Shown piece after piece: positions 8,511-17,367 of a DNA stretch of 64,000 nt. The notes beneath the pieces are model-generated. The model saw only the letters and a list, made by a program, of their open reading frames with translations, did no database searches and was not told the origin of the DNA. The DNA is taken from NCBI GenBank assembly GCA_900466875.1, contig UBNQ01000031.1:1-64000 (forward strand), written 5' to 3'. The DNA comes from Hyphomicrobiales bacterium (GTDB taxonomy: Bacteria > Pseudomonadota > Alphaproteobacteria > Rhizobiales > Rhizobiaceae). The translations under genes and the position numbers were made by a program. The first letter of the stretch is position 1; each line of letters begins with the position of its first letter.

Positions 8511-10100
8511 ATGGAGCGGCTGGCGGGCAAGGTCATGCTTCTTTCGGGGTGGCCCCGGATTTTACTCGCCGTGTTTGCGGGTGCCATCGGTGCGCTGGCG
8601 CTTCCCCCCTTCGGCGTTTTCGCCACGCTTTTCGTGTCGTTCACGCTGCTCGTCTGGCTGATCGACGGATCGACCGGCAATCCCGACGGCGGTATCGCCA
8701 GTCGGTTGCGGTCCGCCTTCGCACTCGGCTGGCTTTTCGGCTTCGGCTATTTCGTCGCCAATCTCTGGTGGCTGGGCAATGCCTTGCTGGTCGAGGCCGA
8801 TGAGTTTGCCTGGGCGCTGCCGCTCGCCGTTCTTGGCGTGCCCGCCTATCTCGCAGTTTTCTACGGCCTGGCGACGGCGCTTGCGCGGGCCTTCTGGTCC
8901 GATGGCGTCGGGCGACTGGCGGCGCTCGGCGCCGCGTTCGGCGTTGCGGAATGGCTGCGAAGCTTCGTTCTGACCGGCTTTCCTTGGAATGCCATAGGCT
9001 ATGGCGCGATGCCGGTTCCGCTGCTGATGCAGTCGGATGCCGTTTTGGGGATTTTCGGTATCAGCGCCCTGGCCGTCTTCGTTTTTTCCGCACCGGCGCT
9101 GCTCGGTACGGGCAAGGGCAAGCTCATCGGCCTTGCCGCGGCCGTGCTCCTGACGGCGGGACATGTCGGTTTTGGTGCGTGGCGACTAAATGTCGCAGAT
9201 GAACGGTTGGCTGTCGGCGAGGGCAAAAAGACAACCATACGTATCGTTCAGCCGATGATCGACCAGGCGCAGAAGCTGGACGATACGAACCGGGTGGAAA
9301 TCTTCGAGGAGCATCTTCGGCTCACGGCCACGCCGCTCGCGGATGGTCAGGCGCGACCGGATATGGTCGTCTGGCCGGAGACATCGGTGCCCTTCATCCT
9401 GACCGAAAATCCGGATGCGCTGGCTCGGATCGCCGAGGTTCTCGAGGACGGACAGGTGCTGGTAACCGGCGCCGTGCGGTCCGAAAACGCTGGTTCCGGC
9501 GTTGCTCCGCGATTCTATAACTCGATCTATGTTATTGATAGTGAAGGGCAAGTCATCTCAGCAGCGGACAAGGTGCATCTTGTGCCCTATGGCGAATATG
9601 TCCCCTATGAGAGCATCCTTGCGTCGCTTGGAATTACCCAGGCGATCGCCATGCCGGGCGGGTTTACGGCTGCGTCCTCGCGCAGCCTTCTCACCCTGCC
9701 GGGTGGTGCACTTCTTTATCCGCTCATTTGTTACGAGGCGATCTTCCCGGGCGAGATCGGCCCGGATGTCGAGCGGACATCGGCCATGCTGAACGTGACC
9801 AATGACGGCTGGTTCGGTGCGACACCGGGTCCTTATCAGCATTTCCAGCAGGCCCGTCTGAGGGCTGTCGAGAACGGTTTGTTCCTGATTCGTGGCGCCA
9901 ATACTGGCATTTCGGCCATCGTGGACCCATTTGGCCGTGTAGTGAAGGGGTTGGGATACAATCAAAAGGGTGTGATCGACGCCACCATAGGTGGCGAAAA
10001 AATCGAAAATTGGAGCAATAACAGCCGCCAGTGGTACTTTTGGTTGGTTGTAACGTTAATGTCTGTGATTGCAGTGTCTTCGCGTCTAAGTTTTAAATAG
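8511..10100 (+). CDS. lnt: apolipoprotein N-acyltransferase Lnt
   Basis: Lnt adds the third acyl chain to the N-terminal cysteine of lipoproteins at the periplasmic face of the inner membrane. The protein of 529 residues has about six membrane helices in its first 210 residues and then a nitrilase-fold domain with the catalytic triad visible: Glu290 in VWPETSVPF, Lys354 in DKVHLVPYGEYVPYE and Cys407 in ICYEAIFPGE. A last membrane helix lies near the C-terminus (WYFWLVVTLMSVIAV). In Sinorhizobium the homologue is actA, required for acid tolerance and adjacent to phrR, as here. Confidence 0.96.
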   Translation: MERLAGKVMLLSGWPRILLAVFAGAIGALALPPFGVFATLFVSFTLLVWLIDGSTGNPDGGIASRLRSAFALGWLFGFGYFVANLWWLGNALLVEADEFAWALPLAVLGVPAYLAVFYGLATALARAFWSDGVGRLAALGAAFGVAEWLRSFVLTGFPWNAIGYGAMPVPLLMQSDAVLGIFGISALAVFVFSAPALLGTGKGKLIGLAAAVLLTAGHVGFGAWRLNVADERLAVGEGKKTTIRIVQPMIDQAQKLDDTNRVEIFEEHLRLTATPLADGQARPDMVVWPETSVPFILTENPDALARIAEVLEDGQVLVTGAVRSENAGSGVAPRFYNSIYVIDSEGQVISAADKVHLVPYGEYVPYESILASLGITQAIAMPGGFTAASSRSLLTLPGGALLYPLICYEAIFPGEIGPDVERTSAMLNVTNDGWFGATPGPYQHFQQARLRAVENGLFLIRGANTGISAIVDPFGRVVKGLGYNQKGVIDATIGGEKIENWSNNSRQWYFWLVVTLMSVIAVSSRLSFK

Positions 10101-10108
10101 CGCGCGAA

Positions 10109-10137
10109 TTGACCAAAAACCCCTAAAATTGCATAGT
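10109..10137 (+). promoter_or_regulatory. putative promoter of the PhrR/PraR-type gene
   Basis: TTGACC at 10109-10114 and CATAGT at 10132-10137 are separated by exactly 17 bp, a plausible housekeeping promoter directly after lnt. It would give a leader of about 120 nt before ATG 10263. Confidence 0.45.
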
Positions 10138-10262
10138 GAGAATGCCTACCGTCTCGTCATATGCTTCGCGTATTGGTTCTGTCGTCCCAATCGCGTGGAG
10201 TGTATTCTCCATACGCGGACCGGGTTGAAAACATAACTGCAACTTCACCAGGACCCCCCACT

Positions 10263-10679
10263 ATGATTGAAAACAAGAAAAAGCCGAACCCGATCGACAT
10301 TCACGTCGGGAGCCGGATCCGTCTGCGCAGAACGATGCTGGGCATGAGTCAGGAAAAGCTGGGTGAAAGCCTCGGCATTACTTTCCAGCAGATCCAGAAA
10401 TACGAAAAAGGGACGAACCGCGTCGGCGCAAGCCGTCTGCAGAACATCTCAAGCATCCTCAACGTGCCGGTGTCCTTCTTCTTCGAGGATGCACCGGGCG
10501 ATCAGGCCGGCGGTGCAACCGGTATGGCCGAAGCATCGAGCTCGAATTATGTTGTCGACTTTCTGTCGTCCTCAGAAGGTCTTCAGCTCAACCGTGCATT
10601 CGTGAAGATCGCCGATCCGAAGGTTCGTCGCCGGCTCGTCGATCTGGTCAAGGCACTGGCGGCCGAAGCCGAAGAATAG
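10263..10679 (+). CDS. phrR: XRE-family transcriptional regulator, PhrR/PraR type
   Basis: A 138-residue repressor-like protein with one helix-turn-helix domain at about residues 16-70 (RLRRTMLGMSQEKLGESLG, then QIQKYEKGTNRVGASRL). The remainder is a short conserved tail. The frame extends to 10161, but ATG 10263 with AGGA upstream begins the family homology (MIENKKKPNPIDIHVG). In Sinorhizobium phrR is acid-inducible and sits next to actA (lnt); in Rhizobium leguminosarum the orthologue PraR controls biofilm and quorum-sensing genes. The structured leader before it hints at post-transcriptional control. Identification relies on synteny and remembered sequence. Confidence 0.82.
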   Translation: MIENKKKPNPIDIHVGSRIRLRRTMLGMSQEKLGESLGITFQQIQKYEKGTNRVGASRLQNISSILNVPVSFFFEDAPGDQAGGATGMAEASSSNYVVDFLSSSEGLQLNRAFVKIADPKVRRRLVDLVKALAAEAEE

Positions 10680-10703
10680 TCGCCTGACAGAGGCGGGGAG
10701 GAG

Positions 10704-10730
10704 AAAGCGGCTTTTACAGCCGCTTTTTTT
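10704..10730 (+). terminator. rho-independent terminator after phrR
   Basis: Arms AAAGCGGC and GCCGCTTT (8 bp) enclose a TTTTACA loop and run into seven T residues. It cleanly separates the upstream run from metK. Confidence 0.88.
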
Positions 10731-10763
10731 ATGTTTGCGATCAGATCAGTAATCAATTTTACG

Positions 10764-10781
10764 CATAAAGATATATTTATG
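10764..10781. promoter_or_regulatory. 18-bp palindrome upstream of metK (possible SahR-type operator)
   Basis: CATAAAGAT and ATATTTATG form 9-bp half sites with a single mismatch. The site lies 73 bp before metK in an AT-rich leader. It resembles, from memory, operators of the ArsR-family regulator SahR, which controls SAM-cycle genes in Proteobacteria. Confidence 0.5.
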
Positions 10782-10853
10782 TCGTTGTGTTCTTGTTTTT
10801 GTCAGGTGAACTCACTAAACATTTTCCTGTCCATTCTTTGAGGGGTTCCCCGC

Positions 10854-12116
10854 ATGCACGCCAATTATCTGTTCACCAGCGAATCCGTGGCAGAAGGCCA
10901 TCCGGACAAGGTTTGTGACCGCATTTCCGATGAGATCGTGGACCTCGTGTACCGCGAAGCTGCAAAAACAGGTGTTGATCCGTGGAAGATTCGCGTTGCC
11001 TGCGAAACCCTGGCAACCACGAACCGCGTGGTGATCGCCGGTGAAGTTCGCCTGCCGCCGAGCCTGATGAAGAAGGACAAGAACGGCAACGACGTCATCA
11101 ACCCGTCCAAGTTCAAGTCTGCGGCCCGCAAGGCGATCCGCGACATCGGCTACGAGCAGGACGGTTTCCACTGGAAGACGGCGAAGATCGACGTTCTCCT
11201 GCACTCCCAGTCCGCCGATATCGCGCAGGGCGTTGACAGTGCAGCCGACAAGCAGGGCGACGAAGGTGCCGGTGACCAGGGCATCATGTTCGGTTACGCC
11301 TGCAAGGAAACCCCGGACCTCATGCCGGCCCCGATCTACTACTCCCACAAGATCCTGCAGCTGCTTGCGACCGCCCGCAAGAAGGGTGAGGGCGATGCCG
11401 GCAAGCTCGGCCCCGACGCCAAGAGCCAGGTGACCGTACGCTACGAAAACGGCAAGCCGACCTCTGTCGACTCGATCGTTCTCTCCACCCAGCACATCGA
11501 TGCCAGCTGGGACAGCAAGAAGGTTCGCCAGGTCGTCGAACCCTATATCCGCGAAGCGCTGGGCGAGCTGCCGATCGCTGCCGATTGCAAGTGGTACATC
11601 AACCCGACCGGCAAGTTCGTCATCGGTGGCCCGGATGGTGACGCAGGCCTCACCGGCCGCAAGATCATCGTCGACACCTATGGCGGTGCAGCCCCCCACG
11701 GTGGCGGCGCATTCTCCGGCAAGGACACGACCAAGGTCGACCGTTCGGCCGCCTACGCCGCCCGTTACCTTGCCAAGAACGTCGTTGCCGCAGGCTTTGC
11801 CGATCGCTGCACGATCCAGATCTCCTATGCGATCGGTATCGCCCAGCCGCTGTCGATCTATGTCGACCTGCACCAGACCGGCAAGAACGTCACCGAAGAC
11901 CAGATCGAGAACGCCATCCGCAAGGTCATGGACTTGTCCCCGACCGGCATCCGTCGCCATCTCGACCTCAACAAGCCGATCTATGCCAAGACTTCGGCTT
12001 ATGGTCACTTCGGCCGCAAGTCCGGCCGTGACGGTTCGTTCTCCTGGGAAAAGACCGATCTCGTGAAGCCGCTCAAGGACGCCCTGAAGGAAGACCTTCT
12101 GGTTGCTGCCGAATAA
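10854..12116 (+). CDS. metK: S-adenosylmethionine synthetase
   Basis: MetK makes S-adenosylmethionine from methionine and ATP in the cytoplasm. At 420 residues it is slightly longer than the E. coli enzyme, as is usual in rhizobia. Signature motifs are intact: the methionine-site GHPDKVCD near the N-terminus, [12 protein letters not shown], and the phosphate loop GGGAFSGKD. The start has GAGGGG about 8 bp upstream. It has its own leader after the phrR terminator, with an AT-rich palindrome (10764-10781) as a candidate operator. I looked for a SAM riboswitch in the leader and did not recognise one. The product supplies methyl groups to TrmB, encoded next, among many users. Confidence 0.97.
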   Translation: MHANYLFTSESVAEGHPDKVCDRISDEIVDLVYREAAKTGVDPWKIRVACETLATTNRVVIAGEVRLPPSLMKKDKNGNDVINPSKFKSAARKAIRDIGYEQDGFHWKTAKIDVLLHSQSADIAQGVDSAADKQGDEGAGDQGIMFGYACKETPDLMPAPIYYSHKILQLLATARKKGEGDAGKLGPDAKSQVTVRYENGKPTSVDSIVLSTQHIDASWDSKKVRQVVEPYIREALGELPIAADCKWYINPTGKFVIGGPDGDAGLTGRKIIVDTYGGAAPHGGGAFSGKDTTKVDRSAAYAARYLAKNVVAAGFADRCTIQISYAIGIAQPLSIYVDLHQTGKNVTEDQIENAIRKVMDLSPTGIRRHLDLNKPIYAKTSAYGHFGRKSGRDGSFSWEKTDLVKPLKDALKEDLLVAAE

Positions 12117-12160
12117 GGCTTTTCCGATCGGGGCTTTACCGATCCGGTTATGACACGCTA

Positions 12161-12200
12161 AAGCGGGTGCCTTCTGCGGGCATCCGCTTATTTGTTTTTG
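12161..12200 (+). terminator. rho-independent terminator after metK
   Basis: An 11-bp stem (AAGCGGGTGCC with GGCATCCGCTT, one G-T pair) closes a 7-nt loop and is followed by a T-rich run. It lies just before trmB. Confidence 0.75.
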
Positions 12201-12211
12201 GACGATGTATC

Positions 12212-12916
12212 ATGAGTGACGATCAGCAGCACCCGAGCCGTGCGACGGAAGCGTTTTATGGCCGCCGGAAAGGCAAACCACTCCGCGAGCGCCAGGCCGA
12301 AGGCATGGCGACGCTGTTGCCGACCCTCAAGCTCGATCTTGCGTCACCCGCGCCGGATGACCTTCACACGCTCTATTCCGTGCCTGTCGAACGCATGAGG
12401 CTGGAAATCGGCTTTGGCGGCGGCGAACATCTGGTTCATCGCGCCAGCGAAAACCAGATGACGGGTTTCATCGGCGTCGAGCCTTTCGTCAATTCCATGG
12501 CCAAGCTGCTGTCTCAGGTCGAGATCCACGATCTGAAGAACATTCGGGTCTATGACGACGACGCGACGCAGGTTCTGGATTGGCTGCCGACGGGCTCGAT
12601 CGACCAGATCGACCTTCTTTATGCCGACCCCTGGCCGAAGCGGAAACACTGGAAGCGCCGATTCGTCTCACAGGTGAACCTGGAGCGTTTCCATCGCGTG
12701 CTGAAGCCCGGCGGCACGTTCTGCTTCGCCTCAGATATCGATACCTATATCAATCACACGCTGATGCATTGCCGCGATCACGGCGGTTTCGCCTGGCAGG
12801 CAGAACAGTCTTCCGACTGGCTGACGCCCTATGCCGGCTGGCCGGGAACGCGTTATGAGAACAAGGCCCGCAGGGAAGGGCGGTCGTCCGCCTACCTGAC
12901 ATTTATCCGGGCCTGA
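12212..12916 (+). CDS. trmB: tRNA (guanine-N7)-methyltransferase
   Basis: A class I SAM-dependent methyltransferase, 234 residues, forming m7G46 in tRNA. The SAM-binding segment [11 protein letters not shown] and the family motif [14 protein letters not shown] are both present. The frame is open from 12167, but ATG 12212 lies after the metK terminator and fits the family. In many rhizobia trmB is followed by rimP and nusA; here it faces a DUF1150 gene on the opposite strand with only 28 bp between stops, which marks a rearrangement point. Confidence 0.94.
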   Translation: MSDDQQHPSRATEAFYGRRKGKPLRERQAEGMATLLPTLKLDLASPAPDDLHTLYSVPVERMRLEIGFGGGEHLVHRASENQMTGFIGVEPFVNSMAKLLSQVEIHDLKNIRVYDDDATQVLDWLPTGSIDQIDLLYADPWPKRKHWKRRFVSQVNLERFHRVLKPGGTFCFASDIDTYINHTLMHCRDHGGFAWQAEQSSDWLTPYAGWPGTRYENKARREGRSSAYLTFIRA

Positions 12917-12944
12917 TCGGAGGCCGGGCGTAGATGGCAGACGG

Positions 12945-13202
12945 TCAGTGCAGGCTGACTGTCTTCAGATCGTCTTCTGCTGCCTTGAAAAAGGTGCTGG
13001 AGCGATTGTCGGTCAGAAGGATCGGCGTGCCGTCCGCGCCGAACAGCGCCCAGAGGTCGAGAGTCGGATCGATATCGGGGGCCTCGGGGAAACAGCGGGA
13101 AACCTCTTCCGACCGCATCTTGCGAATATATCCGACCTCGCCGGCACCAAGATGCGCCAATTCGGACAACGTCAATTGCGTGTTCGCTTCTTTCAAGAGC
13201 AT
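12945..13202 (-). CDS. DUF1150 family protein
   Basis: A small acidic protein of 85 residues, conserved in Rhizobiales and commonly found beside an Hsp20 gene, as here. The central segment (LGAGEVGYIRKM, later LWALFGADGTPILLTDNR) is the family core; no catalytic motif or membrane segment is evident and its function is unknown. ATG 13202 is preferred over the upstream GTG at 13214 because GGAGG lies 5 bp before it. The gap to the upstream Hsp20 gene is 43 bp, so they probably share a transcript and heat-shock control. Confidence 0.85.
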   Translation of the reverse strand: MLLKEANTQLTLSELAHLGAGEVGYIRKMRSEEVSRCFPEAPDIDPTLDLWALFGADGTPILLTDNRSSTFFKAAEDDLKTVSLH

Positions 13203-13245
13203 TCCAGCCTCCACTTGAGGGTATCGGCCTTGATGCCGACACGTC

Positions 13246-13674
13246 CTAGTCTGAGACGGAAATGTTAATTTTTCTCACTACGCGCTGCGGTTCCGGCCGC
13301 ACCAGGTCAACCGAAAGAAGGCCGTTCTTCAATGAAGCGGACGAGACTTCCATGCCATCCGCGAGCACGAAAACCCGCTGAAACTGGCGCGCTGCAATGC
13401 CCCGGTGCAGATAGTCGCGCTCGGTTTGCTCAATCTGGCGACCGCGGATAACCAGCTGATTTTCTTCAGTCGTGACGTCGAGTTCGTCTTCGGAAAAGCC
13501 TGCGACCGCCAGCGTGATGCGCAATTTCTCATGGCCGTCAGGGGAGGCCGATCCGATTCGCTCGATATTGTAGGGAGGGTAGCCTTCATTCGCCTTGGCG
13601 AGGCGCTCCAGCGTTTTTTCCATCGCATCGAAGCCCAGAAGCAGAGGGCTTGCGAAGGGTGTCATCCGGGTCAT
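13246..13674 (-). CDS. Hsp20/alpha-crystallin family small heat-shock protein
   Basis: An IbpA-like chaperone of 142 residues that holds unfolded proteins until ATP-dependent chaperones act. The N-terminal TPFASPLLLGFD segment, the PPYNIERI start of the crystallin domain (about 32) and the beta-sandwich through residue 130 are typical of class A rhizobial sHsps. A C-terminal IxI-like element is present in INISVSD. A heat-shock-type promoter is visible at 13737-13765. The short leader can fold a small hairpin over the AAGGA ribosome site (CTTG/CAAG), which is weak evidence for an RNA thermometer. Confidence 0.93.
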   Translation of the reverse strand: MTRMTPFASPLLLGFDAMEKTLERLAKANEGYPPYNIERIGSASPDGHEKLRITLAVAGFSEDELDVTTEENQLVIRGRQIEQTERDYLHRGIAARQFQRVFVLADGMEVSSASLKNGLLSVDLVRPEPQRVVRKINISVSD

Positions 13675-13736
13675 CGTTCAGTCCTTGCATCAAGCGACCA
13701 TGCCAGCGCCCAGAAGGCACGCCGGAACTCCTTTTT

Positions 13737-13765
13737 ATATGGGTGGCCGCGGTTGGGATCGCAAG
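13737..13765 (-). promoter_or_regulatory. putative sigma-32 (heat-shock) promoter of the hsp20 gene
   Basis: On the minus strand CTTGCG is followed after 15 bp by ACCCATAT, matching CTTGAA-N13-15-CCCCATNT at 4/6 and 7/8 positions. It lies about 60 bp upstream of the hsp20 start. Confidence 0.5.
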
Positions 13766-13862
13766 CCGTGGGATGATGCGAAGCGGGTGAAAGCCGACCC
13801 GGATATCCTTGACAAACCATACGCGGACCGCCACCAATCCCCCCGAATTGAGGGGATGAACA

Positions 13863-14804
13863 ATGTCGCCACGTAAGATCATTATCGATACCGACCCGGG
13901 CCAGGACGATGCCGCAGCACTGATGCTGGCCTTCGCGAGCCCGCAGGAACTGGACATTCTCGGCCTCTGCGCGGTCGCGGGAAATGTCCCCCTCTCGTTT
14001 ACCAGCCGTAATCTGCGCATCGTCTGCGAACTTTGCGGCAAACCGGATGCCAAGGTCTATGAGGGCGCGCTGAAGCCCCTCAATCGGCCACAGGTGACCG
14101 CTGAACATGTCCATGGCCGCACCGGGATGGATGGCGCCGAACTGCCGGAACCGGTAATGGTGGCGCAGCCGATACATGCCGTCGACTTCATCATCGAGAC
14201 GCTGCGGAACGAACCTGCCGGAACGGTGACGATCTGCACGCTGGGGCCGCTGACCAATCTGGCGCTGGCGCTCGAAAAGGCACCGGACATCGCCGGCCGT
14301 ATCCAGGAACTGGTGATGATGGGCGGCGGCTGTTTCGAAGGTGGCAACATCACGCCGGCGGCCGAGTTCAACATCTATGTCGATCCGGAAGCGGCGAAAA
14401 TCGTTTTCGACGCCGGCATCCCGACCGTCATTCTGCCGCTGGATGTCACCCACCAGCTTTTGACGACCAGGGACCGCGTCTCAAGGATTGCAGCGCTCGG
14501 TACGCGCCCCGCCCAGGTTCTGGTCGAATGGCTGGCCTTCTTCGAGCGTTTCGACATCGAGAAATACGGCTCCGACGGCGGGCCGCTGCATGACCCGAGC
14601 GTGATTGCCTATCTCCTCAAGCCGGAACTCTTTTCCGGCCGGCTCTGCAATGTCGAGATCGAGGTTCGGTCGGAGCTGACGGTCGGCATGACCGTGGTCG
14701 ACTGGTGGCATGTCACCGACCGCAGGCGGAATGCCACATTCATGCGCAATGTCGACGCCGATGGTTTCTTCGCGCTGCTGACGGAACGCGTGGCGCGCCT
14801 TTGA
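13863..14804 (+). CDS. inosine-uridine preferring nucleoside hydrolase family protein
   Basis: A calcium-dependent N-ribohydrolase of 313 residues that splits ribonucleosides into base and ribose for salvage. The N-terminal DTDPGQDDA loop is the calcium and ribose binding signature, and the motif TICTLGPLTNLALALE supports the IunH fold. The specific substrate (inosine, uridine or other) cannot be read off. It is transcribed away from the hsp20 gene, with AGGGG before ATG 13863. A ribokinase encoded nearby (17368-18267) could phosphorylate the released ribose, though the genes are not in one operon. Confidence 0.93.
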   Translation: MSPRKIIIDTDPGQDDAAALMLAFASPQELDILGLCAVAGNVPLSFTSRNLRIVCELCGKPDAKVYEGALKPLNRPQVTAEHVHGRTGMDGAELPEPVMVAQPIHAVDFIIETLRNEPAGTVTICTLGPLTNLALALEKAPDIAGRIQELVMMGGGCFEGGNITPAAEFNIYVDPEAAKIVFDAGIPTVILPLDVTHQLLTTRDRVSRIAALGTRPAQVLVEWLAFFERFDIEKYGSDGGPLHDPSVIAYLLKPELFSGRLCNVEIEVRSELTVGMTVVDWWHVTDRRRNATFMRNVDADGFFALLTERVARL

Positions 14805-14848
14805 ATGTCATGGATGCCGCCCTTGGCGCGCGGCATCCATGAAGCTTC

Positions 14849-17188
14849 TCAGAACTCTTCCCAGCTTTCCGCAACGGCTGCCGAGCCGTGCGAAACGCCC
14901 GCAACCTTGCGCGGCGTATAGGAGGCAGGAGCCTCCGCCCGCCGGGGGGCCGCGGATCGCATCGTCTGCGCCATCTGGCGAAGCGGCTGCGCTGCACCGG
15001 CGCTCGGTGCCGACGTGCGAAAGCGCTGGACGAGATCTCGCAGCGTTTCCGCCTCGCCGTTCAGAACGGCGCTGGCAGCGGTGGTTTCCTCCACCATGGC
15101 GGCATTCTGCTGGGTCACCTGATCCATCTGGTTGACGGCCGAGTTGATCTCTTTCAGCCCCACGGCCTGCTCGCCGGCGGAAGAGGAAATCTGGCGGATC
15201 AGCCCGTTGATCTGCATAACCTGGATTGCGATCTTCTGCAGCGCATCGCCCGCCTTGCCGACGAGGTCGACGCCGTCATGGACCTGCGTCGTCGATGCAT
15301 TGATCAGTACCTTGATTTCTTTCGCAGCCGTCGCGGAGCGCTGGGCGAGTTCACGCACTTCCTGGGCGACGACGGCAAATCCCTTGCCGGCTTCGCCCGC
15401 GCGGGCAGCTTCCACGCCTGCATTGAGCGCCAGAAGATTGGTCTGGAAGGCGATTTCGTCGATCACGCCGATGATGCGCGAGATTTCCTGCGAGGAATGG
15501 GCAATGGCCTGCATCGAGGCGACAGCCTTCTGCACGACTTCGCCGGATTTCTCGGCATCCTCGCAGGCGAGATTGACCGTCGAGGCCGCGGTGCCGGCGT
15601 TTTCGGCGCTGGAATTGACCTGCTCGGTCAGCTCGTTCAGTGCCGCGGCGGTCTGTTCCAGGCTTGCCGCCTGCTGTTCTGTGCGGTGGGAAAGATCGCC
15701 CGTGCTTGCCGTGATCTCGCGGGTGCCGGTGCCGATATTCTGGACCGAAGAGGCAACCGCGATCACCGTGCCTTCGATACTGTCGACTGCGTTGTTGAAG
15801 TCATGCTTCAGCTTTGCATAGTCGCCGGGGAAATCTTCCGTCAGGCGGTGCTGCAGGTTGCCGTTGGAAAGCTCTGCAAGGCCGGAAGCCAGAAGCCGGA
15901 CGATGTGAGCCTGTTGCTGCGCCGCGGCTTCGCGTTCGGCGGCCGAGCGATGGCGCAGGTCTTCGGCTGAGTGGCGCTGCGTTTCCGCTTCTGCTGCCAG
16001 CCGCTTGCCATCGGCCAGCGTGTGACGGAAACCTTCGAGGGATTTTGCCAGCGCGCCGACCTCGTCATTGCGGTCCTGGCCCTGAACGATGTCGTCATAC
16101 TTGCCGTCGCCGAGCTGGCTGACGCTTACCAGAAGGGCATTCAGCGGACGGCGCAGCAACGAGCCGCTTGCCAGGGAGAGCGTGACGATGACGGCCGCCA
16201 GCAGGAGGATGCCGCTGACGATCATCATCCAGGTCTGGTCGGTGACCGGCGCCATGATGACGCTCATCGGCACGTCGACGACGACGGCCCAGCGCGTGTT
16301 CAGATCCGGGACGCTGAACGGATAGACGACCCGTTCGAAAAGCTCGCCGCCGGCGCCGGCCAGATTGTCGATCGTTGCGGGATTGCCGGATTTCAGTGTC
16401 GAAAGCAGCGTCTCGGCACCTTCGCCTTCGACGGACTTCATCAGATTGTCCGCAGCGTCGGGAACGATCCACTTGCCCCCTTGCGAGACGAGCAGAACCC
16501 GGCCGGAACCGAAGGGGCGCATCTCCTGCAGCGTCTTCGAAAGCGTCGCCATCGATACGTCCACGCCCGCGATGCCGATGAGTTTGCCGCCGGACACGAC
16601 GGGGTAGGCGATCGAGCTCATGGCGGTCTTGTCGCCGGTCGAGCTTTCGATATAGGGCTGGGTCAGCGCACCTTTTTTCGTGCTTTCAGGCAGGCTGTAC
16701 CATTCCGCCTTGGGATCGACGTCGAAGACGCTGTAGGCAATGTTGCCGGCCTTGTTCTTCGTCCAGTAAGGGGCAAGCTCGCCCTTCTTGTTTGCGCCGA
16801 ATTCGCTGTTGCCGATGAACTCGGCATTCCGACCGTCGAAGCTGCCGGGCACTTCCGCAAACCAGCTGCCATAGGCGAATGTGTTCTGCTCGAGATTGGA
16901 CCTCAGCGCGTCCACGACATTCTTGCGGTCCATATAACCGGCAGCATGGCCGCGTCCGATCACACCGGCCATCGAGCGCGCAGCGCCGGCGAGCTGGCCG
17001 ATTTCGGCAGCGACCTCGTTGCCGATAGATCGGGCTTCGGCATTGGCCTGCTCAAGAGTGAGGGCCTTGACCCTGTCGCTCGTCTGGGAAATGAGGAAGA
17101 CGTTGGAGACGACGAGCAGCAGCGCGATGGCGCTGCTGGTGACGACGATCAGTTTTTTGGATAGGGAATTCAGGCGCAGGAAGGACAT
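14849..17188 (-). CDS. methyl-accepting chemotaxis protein with large periplasmic sensor
   Basis: A transmembrane chemoreceptor of 779 residues. TM1 spans about 13-34, a periplasmic Cache-type sensor of roughly 285 residues follows (with DVDPKAEWYSLPESTKKG and GVDVSMATLSKTL, typical of dCache domains), then TM2, a HAMP domain and the methyl-accepting signalling domain with the conserved hairpin tip [21 protein letters not shown]... The protein ends in SWEEF, an xWxxF pentapeptide able to tether CheR or CheB. ATG 17188 is chosen because hydrophobic TM1 follows at once; the open frame runs to 17233. No che operon lies nearby, so the ligand is unknown. Confidence 0.93.
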   Translation of the reverse strand: MSFLRLNSLSKKLIVVTSSAIALLLVVSNVFLISQTSDRVKALTLEQANAEARSIGNEVAAEIGQLAGAARSMAGVIGRGHAAGYMDRKNVVDALRSNLEQNTFAYGSWFAEVPGSFDGRNAEFIGNSEFGANKKGELAPYWTKNKAGNIAYSVFDVDPKAEWYSLPESTKKGALTQPYIESSTGDKTAMSSIAYPVVSGGKLIGIAGVDVSMATLSKTLQEMRPFGSGRVLLVSQGGKWIVPDAADNLMKSVEGEGAETLLSTLKSGNPATIDNLAGAGGELFERVVYPFSVPDLNTRWAVVVDVPMSVIMAPVTDQTWMMIVSGILLLAAVIVTLSLASGSLLRRPLNALLVSVSQLGDGKYDDIVQGQDRNDEVGALAKSLEGFRHTLADGKRLAAEAETQRHSAEDLRHRSAAEREAAAQQQAHIVRLLASGLAELSNGNLQHRLTEDFPGDYAKLKHDFNNAVDSIEGTVIAVASSVQNIGTGTREITASTGDLSHRTEQQAASLEQTAAALNELTEQVNSSAENAGTAASTVNLACEDAEKSGEVVQKAVASMQAIAHSSQEISRIIGVIDEIAFQTNLLALNAGVEAARAGEAGKGFAVVAQEVRELAQRSATAAKEIKVLINASTTQVHDGVDLVGKAGDALQKIAIQVMQINGLIRQISSSAGEQAVGLKEINSAVNQMDQVTQQNAAMVEETTAASAVLNGEAETLRDLVQRFRTSAPSAGAAQPLRQMAQTMRSAAPRRAEAPASYTPRKVAGVSHGSAAVAESWEEF

Positions 17189-17367
17189 GACTTGCCTCGT
17201 GGATCCATAGGGCGAAGATCGCGGACATGGCAAGTCGGGACCCGGTCATCGGGCCGTTCTGCACGGCTGATGCCGAGAGAGAAAGATGCCGGCGTGACAT
17301 TGCGCCGCATCTATTAAATTAGACTAAAATTGTAGCATCATTCCCCGGAATCCAGGGTTTTCCGCCG

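Noticed and set aside
10731-10853. SAM riboswitch before metK
   Set aside because: I looked for SAM-I, SAM-II and SAM/SAH-type conserved segments and found none that I could align; only a DNA palindrome stands out.
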